64,000 bases of DNA from positions 1 to 64,000 of the forward strand of contig CAMYON010000014.1 of assembly GCA_947260025.1 (NCBI GenBank). The letters are read 5' to 3'. A model generated the notes under the pieces. It was not told where the DNA came from. It ran no database searches and saw only the letters and a program-made list of their open reading frames with translations. This document shows, one piece after another, positions 1-7,737 of this stretch. This DNA comes from an uncultured Gammaproteobacteria bacterium. GTDB lineage: Bacteria; Pseudomonadota; Gammaproteobacteria; GCA-001735895. How positions within the stretch are numbered: position 1 is the first letter of the stretch; every line of letters starts with the position of its first letter. A program made the position numbers and the translations under genes.

Positions 1-1637
1 GCAACGCTCAGGCTTGCGGTTACCAGCATCACCAGGGCGCGGCGCAGCGAGGTGTCGACCAGCCAGTTGATGCCGGCGAGCAGTCCGCGCATCGAACCCG
101 CCGCCGGGGCGGATTTCACCGCGCCGCTACCCGGATCGTCGCGCAGCGCGAAGTTCGCCGACGCCGTAGGCACTACCGTGATCGCGACCAGCATCGACAC
201 CAGGATAGTCGCCGAAACGCCGACAGCGATGTCGCCGTAAAGCTGCCCGGCCTCTTCCTCGATGAAAATAATCGGGATGAACACCAGCACCGTGGTCAGC
301 GTCGACGCCAACACCGCCGGCCATACCCGCCGTACGCCGGTGATCGCGGCCTGCAGGCGTTTCAGTCCCTTGCGGCGCTCCCACTCGATGCTTTCGAGCA
401 CGACGATCGTGTTGTCGAGAGTCATACCGATCGAAAAGGCAACGCCGGCAAGCGAAATGACGTTAATCGTGCGTCCGGCCAGCAGCAGGCCGAGAAACGC
501 GGCGATGGTACAGATCGGAATCCCGATGACGCCGACCAGCGTCATTCGTCCCGAGCGCAGGAACAGGAACATGACCAGAGTAGCCAGCACCGCGCCCAGC
601 GCGAGGTTGCGCCACACGGTGGCAATCGACTGCTCGACATAAACGGTATCGGTCGCGTTGAGACGTAACTCCATGCCGGCGTTCGCCAGCAGCTCTGAAT
701 TAATACGTTCCACTTCCTCGAACATCGCGTCCTTGATTTCGATAACGTTGGAACCAAGCTCGCGGTTAACCGCGAGAAACAGTACCGGCTTGCCGTTGAC
801 GAAGGCCTCGCGCGCGACCTCGAAATGATCCAGCCGCACGCGCGCCACGTCGCCAAGACGGATAACCAGGTCGCCACGGCGGGCCAGGATCAGTTCGCTG
901 AGCGATTCGATGTCATCGAAGCGGCCAATGGTGCGCAACAGGTAACTGCGCTTGCCCGCTTCGAGCTTGCCGCCGGTGACATCCCGGTTACGCTCGCGCA
1001 GCGCGGTGCGCACGTCGGCCACGGTTAGCCCGCGCTCGGCCAGCGCCGCCGGCTCGAGCAGAATTTGCACCTGGCGGTCGGCGCCACCCCAGACCTCGAC
1101 GCTCGAGACTCCCTCGACGGTTTCCATCCGCGTACGCACGTTGTCGGAGACGAAGTCGCGCATCATATCCATGTCGAGCCCGCGCGGATTACCGTCGAGC
1201 GGCGCCACGCGAAAATACATGAAAGAGTTGCTGGAGAAGGACTCGGCGAAGATGCGCGGCTGCTTTACCGTGGCGGGGTAAGACGGCACCTGCGACGGCA
1301 CCTGCGATAGCGCGTTGTTCACTCGAATCAGGGTTTCGTTAATGTCGACACCGGCCGGGAACTCTAGCTCGACGCGAGCCGAGCCTGAGGACGCCGTTGC
1401 CTCGATGCGCTGCAGGCTGGGTATGCTGCGCAGGTATTCTTCCTGCTCGATCAGAATTTCCTTTTCGATGTCCTGCGGTGTGGCGCCCGGCCAGGAGGTT
1501 CGCACCTGCACCGTGCGCACGTCGAGATCGGGAATCATCTGCACCGGAACGCGGAAGGTCGCGACGATGCCGAGCACGACAACGACCCCGACGATAACCG
1601 TCATCAGAGTGCCGCGATTGATGATTTTTTCGAACAT
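1..1637 (-). CDS. RND-family efflux transporter, inner-membrane subunit (partial, C-terminus outside window)
   Basis: The frame read from the ATG at 1637 encodes 545 residues of an AcrB/MexF/CusA-type proton-driven pump and runs off the left edge. Seen: an N-terminal transmembrane helix (about residues 10-30), then a periplasmic porter region with the family signatures MIPDLD and WPGATPQDIE, then a block of hydrophobic helices from about residue 335. The TM4 proton-relay segment reads GMTLDNTIVVLE, so the second Asp of the classical DD pair is Asn. The gene starts 13 bp after the stop of the membrane-fusion protein at 1651-2736, so the two form an operon. Role (family knowledge): the trimeric inner-membrane component of a tripartite export system. 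Substrate cannot be read from the sequence. No outer-membrane factor lies in the visible part. Confidence 0.9.
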   Translation of the reverse strand, partial: MFEKIINRGTLMTVIVGVVVVLGIVATFRVPVQMIPDLDVRTVQVRTSWPGATPQDIEKEILIEQEEYLRSIPSLQRIEATASSGSARVELEFPAGVDINETLIRVNNALSQVPSQVPSYPATVKQPRIFAESFSSNSFMYFRVAPLDGNPRGLDMDMMRDFVSDNVRTRMETVEGVSSVEVWGGADRQVQILLEPAALAERGLTVADVRTALRERNRDVTGGKLEAGKRSYLLRTIGRFDDIESLSELILARRGDLVIRLGDVARVRLDHFEVAREAFVNGKPVLFLAVNRELGSNVIEIKDAMFEEVERINSELLANAGMELRLNATDTVYVEQSIATVWRNLALGAVLATLVMFLFLRSGRMTLVGVIGIPICTIAAFLGLLLAGRTINVISLAGVAFSIGMTLDNTIVVLESIEWERRKGLKRLQAAITGVRRVWPAVLASTLTTVLVFIPIIFIEEEAGQLYGDIAVGVSATILVSMLVAITVVPTASANFALRDDPGSGAVKSAPAAGSMRGLLAGINWLVDTSLRRALVMLVTASLSV

Positions 1638-1650
1638 TTGCGCTTCTGGC

Positions 1651-2736
1651 TTAGCCGCTGATCCGGACCTGCTGGCCCTGCTGCAGCGACTCGTTACCGC
1701 GAATTACCACGCGTTCGCCCACGGCGAGCCCGTCGACAATCTCCACGCTGTCGTCGAAAATCAGCCCGGTTTTTACCACGCGCTCTTCGACCGCGTAGCG
1801 ATCATCGTCCACCGCGGCCACCCAGACCACGGTGCGACCGTCCGGATAGCGAATAATGGCATCGCGCGGCACCACCTCGGCCTGGCGATCGGTGCCGATG
1901 CGCAATACGGCGCGTACCGACATGCCTGGCGTCAGCTTCCCGGCGGAATTTTCGACCTCTGCCCGCACCAGGAAGGTGCGCGCATCGGGATCGCTTACCG
2001 GCACCACCTGCGATACGCGGCTCGCCAGTATTTGCCCGGGCAGGGCGTCGAGACTCAGGCTTACTGCCGTATCCGCGGTAACGCGCTGGAAATATTGCTG
2101 CGGCACCTGCAGGTCCAGCTGCAGGCGATCGATCGCCACCAGCAGCAATACGTTGGAGGCGGTATCGACGCGCTCGCCGAGATCTGCGTCGCGGGCGGCA
2201 ATCACGCCGCTAAAAGGGGATTTCTGTGTATGTCGCTCTAGCATCGCGGCGGCGAATGCGCGCTCGGCGCGGCGGCGTTCGAGAACAGCCGTGTTGCGCG
2301 TTACCAGCGCATCCAGGCTGAGCGCCTCGCTCTCGGGGAAGGTGTTCTCGGCGACCAGCTCCCTGACCTCGATCAGGCGCCTTTTAGAGTCCGCCAGGGC
2401 GGCCTCGGCCTCGTGTTCGGCGGCGATGGCCTGCGCCAGTTCGAGTCGCGCCAGTTCGTCGTCCAGCCGGAACAGCACTTGCCCGGCCTCGACGCGGTCG
2501 CCCGCATCGACCTCGAGGCTGATCAACCGGCCCTCGACATCGGGAGATAAGCGTGCCCGGAAGGGAGATGTGAGTGAGCCGGTCAGGCGCAGGGTTTCGA
2601 CGATGTCCTTGCGCTCGACCACGGCGAGCTCGACCAGAGCCACCGGGGCCGCCGCAAGCTCCACGGCAAGCGTCAACGCCAGTAACGCCATTAGCGCTGC
2701 CTGTCGACAGTAGCCTGTGGATAGATTTACCTTCAT
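1651..2736 (-). CDS. RND efflux periplasmic adaptor (HlyD/AcrA/CusB-type membrane-fusion protein)
   Basis: This 361-residue protein has an N-terminal signal or anchor segment, then a biotinyl-lipoyl-like half motif (SPDVEGRLISLEVDAGDRV), a helical hairpin rich in Ala, Glu and Arg, the second lipoyl half (SPFSGVIAARDADLGERV) and a beta-barrel domain ending in GMSVRAVLRIG. It would bridge the RND pump and an outer-membrane channel. The longest frame begins at 2775, but the ATG at 2736 (MKVNLSTGYCRQ) is preferred: it follows a purine-rich GAGATGAGAA stretch and gives a proper signal-like N-terminus. The pump gene follows after 13 bp. Confidence 0.9.
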   Translation of the reverse strand: MKVNLSTGYCRQAALMALLALTLAVELAAAPVALVELAVVERKDIVETLRLTGSLTSPFRARLSPDVEGRLISLEVDAGDRVEAGQVLFRLDDELARLELAQAIAAEHEAEAALADSKRRLIEVRELVAENTFPESEALSLDALVTRNTAVLERRRAERAFAAAMLERHTQKSPFSGVIAARDADLGERVDTASNVLLLVAIDRLQLDLQVPQQYFQRVTADTAVSLSLDALPGQILASRVSQVVPVSDPDARTFLVRAEVENSAGKLTPGMSVRAVLRIGTDRQAEVVPRDAIIRYPDGRTVVWVAAVDDDRYAVEERVVKTGLIFDDSVEIVDGLAVGERVVIRGNESLQQGQQVRISG

Positions 2737-3111
2737 TCCATTCTCATCTCTGGTAACACCGAACGCAGCTAACAAATCGACGCTCTAAAGTATCACAGTT
2801 CGATCGCCCGAAAGGTAATTTCAATCCTGTCTTGAGCGGATAGAGCCCGCGATGTGACTGTTTCAAGAGGAATACCCTCCGGGCAGCCGGCATGGTCACG
2901 CGCACAGGCACTTTATCTTTCAGGTTATTGAAAAATTGATACGCTCCAGCCGTGATAAACGGATCAGCTAACGCGTTAAACTGGTGCGGCTTAAAGCGCG
3001 ATTCAAACTGAATCTGCAACCTGACCGGGCACTGAAAAGCGCGATTTGCTGTACCGGGCACCGATAAATAGTATAGTTGCCCGGTCATATTTACTCTGAC
3101 GAGAAGCTGCA
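2737..3111. promoter_or_regulatory. Divergent intergenic region
   Basis: This 375-bp AT-richer stretch separates the RND operon (minus) from the MoxR/VWA gene train (plus), so it must carry both promoters. A TATAGT hexamer at 3072-3077 is a candidate -10 for the rightward operon, without a convincing -35. A minus-strand open frame (2744-3190) crosses the region but has unusual composition and no recognisable family. I see no RNA gene or clear operator here. Confidence 0.4.
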
Positions 3112-3651
3112 ATGTTAAGATCCATCGCTCTTGCCGCAATGATCGCAGTCGCGAGCCTGCTCCCGTTTGATTCGGTATTCGCATCGGCACTAATCCTCGC
3201 CCAGGCGGAGTCCGAGACCGGTAACAGTGAGCAAAAGAAAAGCAAACTCGTCGATATGTGGCGCCCCGGGGACCCGGGGCAGCGCATGAATATCCGCGGC
3301 CGGGTAACCAGCATCGATGGTACTCCTCTCGCCGGGATTCCGATCAGCGTCCGTCAGGCAGACGGCAACGGAGACTACAGCGAGAACTATCGAGCCGTGC
3401 TGCTGTCGGACGACAAGGGACGCTACCAGTTCGGCTCGGTGGTTCCGGAAAACTACAGCGGGGCGAGGCATGTTCATCTCGAGGTTTATATCGACCAGTA
3501 TGAGTACTACGACACCAGTATCCTGTTCAAAGGAGATCCAAACCTGGAGGATCACTACGGCGACGGCCGGGCAATATTCCTCGAAGAATCCACGGTGAAC
3601 GGAGAAACCATCCTGTTCGGGCGCTTCGACATCATGCTAACCCCGAACTAA
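3112..3651 (+). CDS. Secreted intradiol-dioxygenase-fold protein
   Basis: 179 residues with a signal peptide (about 1-25, ending SVFASA), then a domain resembling the catalytic beta-sandwich of protocatechuate 3,4-dioxygenase and related proteins: GRVTSIDGTPLAGIPISV (64-80), RQADGNGDY (81-89), DDKGRYQFGSV (101-110) and RHVHLEV (119-125). The HxH pair (H120, H122) with Y115 and Y89/Y93 matches the arrangement of the Fe(III) ligands in intradiol enzymes, so iron binding is plausible. An exported member of this size is more likely a structural or specialised relative than a cytosolic catechol dioxygenase. It lies 36 bp upstream of the DUF4159 gene, same strand, and is probably the first gene of that train. 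Confidence 0.7.
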   Translation: MLRSIALAAMIAVASLLPFDSVFASALILAQAESETGNSEQKKSKLVDMWRPGDPGQRMNIRGRVTSIDGTPLAGIPISVRQADGNGDYSENYRAVLLSDDKGRYQFGSVVPENYSGARHVHLEVYIDQYEYYDTSILFKGDPNLEDHYGDGRAIFLEESTVNGETILFGRFDIMLTPN

Positions 3652-3687
3652 ACCCGCGCTATTCCGCCAGCGATCGATAGCACCACA

Positions 3688-4491
3688 ATGAAACACGGAC
3701 CGACACTGCTACTTTTCCTTGCGGCCTGCGTCATTCCGGCGCTGACGGCGGCCGAATCCGATAAGGCTGGCGCTACCGCCGAGCCGTCCCACAGGGCGCT
3801 GGCCGACATTCCCGGCAACTCGCACGAGTTTTACTTTACCCGGGGCATTTATAGCGGCGAGTTCGACGATTACGACGAAGGCGGGCGCTGGGCGATCGAC
3901 TATCCCAAGGCGGACCACCAGTTCCTGATAGCTCTCAAACGCCTGAGCATCATCGACGCTTACGAATCGGACAACGCGATCGAGTTAACCGACCCGAGAC
4001 TGCGGCGCTTTCCACTGCTGTACGCGGTCGAAGTGGGCTCGATGTCGCTTACCGACAAGGAAGTGCTGGCGCTCAGGAATTATCTGCTGGCCGGCGGCTT
4101 CCTGGTGATCGACGACTTCTGGGGGAGCTGGGCCTGGGAGCAGTTTGTGACCCAGATGCAGCGGGTATTCCCGGATCGCGCTGTCGTCGAAGTACCGCCG
4201 GATCACCCGGTGTTTAACGCGTTTTACAATATCGACCGGATCATTCAGGTGCCGAATGTCCGCCAGGGATGGGGCGCTCCAAGCGGCGGACCCACCCACG
4301 AGTACGACGGTTTCGTGCCTCACGTGCGCGGCATCTTCGACGACGACGGGCGATTGATGGTGTTGATCAACTGGAATACCGACCTGGGCGACGCCTGGGA
4401 ATGGGCGGATGACCCGGCTTATCCGCTCAAGTTCTCGACTTATGCCTTCGAAATCGGGATTAATTTCGTGATTTACGCGATGACCCACTAG
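3688..4491 (+). CDS. DUF4159 domain-containing exported protein
   Basis: 267 residues. The hydrophobic N-terminus (about 1-21) is a signal peptide; an LAAC tetrad at 11-14 could be a lipobox but lies unusually close to the start, so a lipoprotein is uncertain. The rest matches DUF4159: FYFTRGIYSGEFDDYDEGGRWAIDYPKAD, then RFPLLYAVEVGSMSLTDKE and the LLAGGFLVIDDFWG segment that resembles a glutamine-amidotransferase-like Rossmann strand and turn. DUF4159 proteins recur beside MoxR, DUF58 and DUF4175 genes, as here. Molecular function is unknown. It sits 22 bp before the VWA protein. Confidence 0.85.
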   Translation: MKHGPTLLLFLAACVIPALTAAESDKAGATAEPSHRALADIPGNSHEFYFTRGIYSGEFDDYDEGGRWAIDYPKADHQFLIALKRLSIIDAYESDNAIELTDPRLRRFPLLYAVEVGSMSLTDKEVLALRNYLLAGGFLVIDDFWGSWAWEQFVTQMQRVFPDRAVVEVPPDHPVFNAFYNIDRIIQVPNVRQGWGAPSGGPTHEYDGFVPHVRGIFDDDGRLMVLINWNTDLGDAWEWADDPAYPLKFSTYAFEIGINFVIYAMTH

Positions 4492-4513
4492 CGTCGCCCG
4501 ATCGATCAAGCCC

Positions 4514-6775
4514 ATGTTCGAGTTCCTGTTCAAATTCCCGGCAGATTTTTTCTCAGGCGGCAGACTGATCCTGGCGCTGCCCGCCTGGCAGCTGGCAATG
4601 GCGCCACTGGCCGTGCTCGCGCTGACGCTACTGCTGCTCGGATACGCGCGCATCGGCAGGCGAGTTCGAAATCGTCACCTGCTGGTAACCGCGGTGCTAC
4701 GCAGCCTCGCGATTTCACTGGTATTGTTCAGCCTGTCGCGACCGCTGCTGGAAGTCACCGCGCGCGTGCCGCAACCCGGGGTGGTCGGCGTGCTGCTGGA
4801 CAATTCGATCAGCATGCGACTGGATCACGGGGCAGGAGCGCGCAGCGCCTATATCGAGCAGCAGTTCGACACCGAGCGCGGGCCGCTGCTGCGCGCCCTG
4901 CGTGAAAACTTCGACACCCGTTTGTTCAGATTTGGCGCCGACACCCGGGCGATAGACGACATTAGCGGCCTCGATTTTACCGACGGCGACAGCGATCTGC
5001 AGCAGGCCCTGCAGTTCGTGCAGGCGGCGCTGCAGGGAGAACCGCTCGCCGGCCTGGTTGTCGTGAGCGATGGCGCGATGCAGTCGACCGCGCAACTCGA
5101 GGCCACGTTGCTGGAATTGAAGGCCGCGGCCACCCCGGTGTTCGGCATCGGGGTCGGCGAGACGCAATACCCGCGCGATATCGAAATCAGCCGGATCGAA
5201 GTACCGCGACAGGTGTTAAAAGGCAGCCGGATCAACGCCAGGCTGAGTATCCGTCAACAGGGTTACGATGGCGAGACGCTGGATCTGCAGGTTGTGGACG
5301 ATAGCCGCATACTGCATCGCCAGCAGATCAGGCTCGCGGGCGGCGAGCAGACGCTCGAAATACCGCTTGCCACCGACGACGCCGGGGCGCGGCAACTGGA
5401 ATTCAAACTCGGCGCCCTCCCTGGCGAACCAATCACGGCCAATAATCGCCGCCAGGCGACCCTGTCGGTCGACCAGCGTAAAACCAGGATTTTGTACTTC
5501 GAAGGTGAGCCCCGTTTCGAGTTCAAGTTTGTGCGGCGCGCGGTAGCCGATGACGAGCAGATTGCGCTGGCCGGCCTGATGCGCACCGCCGACGCCAAGT
5601 TTTACCGCGTGGGCATCGAGTCCGAAGATGAGTTACGTAACGGTTTCCCGATAACCAGGGATGAATTGTTTTCCTACGATGCGCTGATCCTGGGGAGCGT
5701 CGAGCTGGCGCTGTTGAGCCGCGAGCAACAGGACATGATCGTCGAGTTCGTCAGCCGGCGCGGTGGCGGCCTGTTAATGCTCGGCGGACGCCGCGCCTTC
5801 GCCGAGGGCGGTTACCACGAGTCGGTGCTGCAGGATTTATCGCCGGTAGTGATGGCGCCGCGGGCGCAACCCGAGTTTCGCCGCGACATCAGGCTGCAGC
5901 CGACCGCGGCGGCGCTGGTGCACCCGGCCCTGTTGCTCGCCGCAAGTCGCGATAAATCGATTGCACGCTGGCTGACGCTGCCCCCACTAACCATCGTCAA
6001 CCCGATTCAGCAGGTCAAACCGGGCGCCACCCTGCTGCTTGCCAGCGATGCGAGCGACGACGAGACTGCTTACGTGGGAATGGCTTTTCAGCGCTATGGT
6101 CGCGGCAAGGTGATGGCGTTCCCGGTGCAGAATTCCTGGTTGTGGCAAATGCACCAGGACATCGAGCTCGAAGACCAGACGCACGAGCTGCTGTGGCGGC
6201 AGCTATTGCGCTGGCTGGCGCAAGGAGTTCCAGAGCGGCTGGATTTGACGCTTTCGAGCCACGGCATTCACAGCGGCGGCAGCATCAGCCTGCGCAGCGA
6301 AGTACTGCAGCCCGACTATACCGCCGATAACGCGGCGCAGGCGCGCGCCGTGGTGACTACGCCTGGCGGACTCGAGCAGGTGATCGAGCTGGCCCGGGAT
6401 ACATCGCTACAGGGTATCTACGCGGCTGAACTGGCGGTTACCGAGCCGGGGAATTACCAGGTCAGGGTCGAGCTCGACCAGCAGGGCACGATGCTCAGCA
6501 GCGCCGAATCGCAATTCCGGGTCACCCCCGAAGGCAATGAATACTATGAGTCGGAAATGAACCCGGCGCTGCTGGGCCAGATTGCGGCCCTGACCGGTGG
6601 TGAGTTGCTGCCAGCCGGCGAAACCGGTGGACTGGCGCAAGCCCTGAGTCGCCAGCAGCGAGGCGCCCGCGCGCTGACGCGTCACGAACTGTGGGATATG
6701 CCGGCGATATTCCTGTTACTGGTATTGGTCCTGTGCGCCGAGTGGGGCTACCGACGCTGGCAGAACCTGGTATGA
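4514..6775 (+). CDS. VWA-domain inner-membrane protein with amidotransferase-like domain
   Basis: 753 residues. Two transmembrane helices near the N-terminus (about 20-43 and 55-77), then a von Willebrand A domain with an intact MIDAS motif D96-N-S98-I-S100, a beta-rich stretch, a glutamine-amidotransferase-like segment (YDALILGSVELALLSREQQ ... RGGGLLMLGGRRAFAEGGY, about residues 390-435), another beta-rich region and a final transmembrane helix (about 729-747). The bulk should be periplasmic. It resembles the large VWA membrane proteins found with MoxR ATPases. Stop and next start overlap (ATGA at 6772-6775), implying translational coupling to the caspase-like gene. Confidence 0.8.
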   Translation: MFEFLFKFPADFFSGGRLILALPAWQLAMAPLAVLALTLLLLGYARIGRRVRNRHLLVTAVLRSLAISLVLFSLSRPLLEVTARVPQPGVVGVLLDNSISMRLDHGAGARSAYIEQQFDTERGPLLRALRENFDTRLFRFGADTRAIDDISGLDFTDGDSDLQQALQFVQAALQGEPLAGLVVVSDGAMQSTAQLEATLLELKAAATPVFGIGVGETQYPRDIEISRIEVPRQVLKGSRINARLSIRQQGYDGETLDLQVVDDSRILHRQQIRLAGGEQTLEIPLATDDAGARQLEFKLGALPGEPITANNRRQATLSVDQRKTRILYFEGEPRFEFKFVRRAVADDEQIALAGLMRTADAKFYRVGIESEDELRNGFPITRDELFSYDALILGSVELALLSREQQDMIVEFVSRRGGGLLMLGGRRAFAEGGYHESVLQDLSPVVMAPRAQPEFRRDIRLQPTAAALVHPALLLAASRDKSIARWLTLPPLTIVNPIQQVKPGATLLLASDASDDETAYVGMAFQRYGRGKVMAFPVQNSWLWQMHQDIELEDQTHELLWRQLLRWLAQGVPERLDLTLSSHGIHSGGSISLRSEVLQPDYTADNAAQARAVVTTPGGLEQVIELARDTSLQGIYAAELAVTEPGNYQVRVELDQQGTMLSSAESQFRVTPEGNEYYESEMNPALLGQIAALTGGELLPAGETGGLAQALSRQQRGARALTRHELWDMPAIFLLLVLVLCAEWGYRRWQNLV

Positions 6776-7737
6776 AAACCGTCGTCGCCGCCTGCCTGCT
6801 GTTGCTCGCCTCGCAAAACGCCCTGGCGCTGCAGCATCACCTGCTGATCGTCAGCGGTATCGGCGGTACCGAGGCCTACCGCCAGCAGTTTACCAGCCAG
6901 GCAGAGACGCTGATGCAGGCCGCGCTAGACGCCGGGATCGCGAGGAACAATGTCCTCATGCTGGTCGCGGAAAGCGATAGTGCGAACCATCGGCCGGCCG
7001 ACAAGCAATCCCTGCTGCAGGCGGTTCGCGAGATCGGTACCAGGGCCGGCATCGAGGACCGCGTTTTCGTGATCCTGATCGGGCACGGTAACGCACGCGG
7101 CGACAGCGCGTTGTTCAACCTGCCGGGGCCCGATATTTCCGCCGACGAACTCGGCGCCGCGCTCGACCTGCTCGGAGACCGGCAACTGGTGGTCGTCAAT
7201 ACCGCTTCGGCCAGCGGCCCGTTTATCAAGCGGCTGGCGGCGGGTAACCGCATCGTCATAACGGCTACCGCAAGCGGCCAGGAATTGCACGCGCCGCTGT
7301 TCGCCGATTTTTTCGTATCCGCATTCGCCACGGCTGGTGCGGACCGCGACAAGGATGAACGCATATCGATGCTGGAGGCTTTCGACTTTGCCCGCCTCGA
7401 AGTCCAGCGCAGCTACGATAGCGACAAGCGGCTGTTGACCGAACATGCGCTACTGGACGACAACGGCGACGGCGAAGGCAGCCTCGAACCGGGAGAATAC
7501 GAGGTGGACGGGAAGCTGGCGGACCGGGTTTACCTGCAGCAACCGCGTTCGGCGGCGACCGGTGCCTCGAGTAAACTGGTCGCGATGCTACAGCGTAAGC
7601 AGCAACTGGAACAGTCGATCCGTGACTTGAAACGGCAGCGCGGAAACATGGAGCGCAGCAGCTATTACGACCGACTCGAAACCCTGCTGATCGATCTCGC
7701 GCTGCTCAGCCGTGAAATCAGGGCAGGAGACAGTTAA
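6772..7737 (+). CDS. Exported caspase-like (C13-type) protein lacking the catalytic cysteine
   Basis: 321 residues from the ATG that overlaps the preceding stop; the longer frame from 6691 would cost the signal peptide (MKTVVAACLLLLASQNALA). The fold motifs are those of C13/caspase-like (CD clan) proteins: a first strand HHLLIVSGIGG (22-32), a catalytic-His strand VFVILIGHGN with H105, and a later strand LVVVNTASASGPF (139-151) where active enzymes have D-x-C-x-S-G. Here the Cys position is S146 (or A145), so cysteine-protease activity is not expected. An acidic EF-hand-like loop (DRDKDERISMLEAF) and a second acidic DDNGDGEGS stretch could bind calcium. The C-terminal third is a predicted coiled coil. 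The next gene follows with no spacer. Confidence 0.75.
   Translation: MKTVVAACLLLLASQNALALQHHLLIVSGIGGTEAYRQQFTSQAETLMQAALDAGIARNNVLMLVAESDSANHRPADKQSLLQAVREIGTRAGIEDRVFVILIGHGNARGDSALFNLPGPDISADELGAALDLLGDRQLVVVNTASASGPFIKRLAAGNRIVITATASGQELHAPLFADFFVSAFATAGADRDKDERISMLEAFDFARLEVQRSYDSDKRLLTEHALLDDNGDGEGSLEPGEYEVDGKLADRVYLQQPRSAATGASSKLVAMLQRKQQLEQSIRDLKRQRGNMERSSYYDRLETLLIDLALLSREIRAGDS

Noticed and set aside
2744-3190. Minus-strand 148-residue frame across the divergent intergenic region
   Set aside because: Odd composition (many Arg, Phe, Cys), overlaps the 5' end of the intradiol-fold gene, no recognisable domain or ribosome site.
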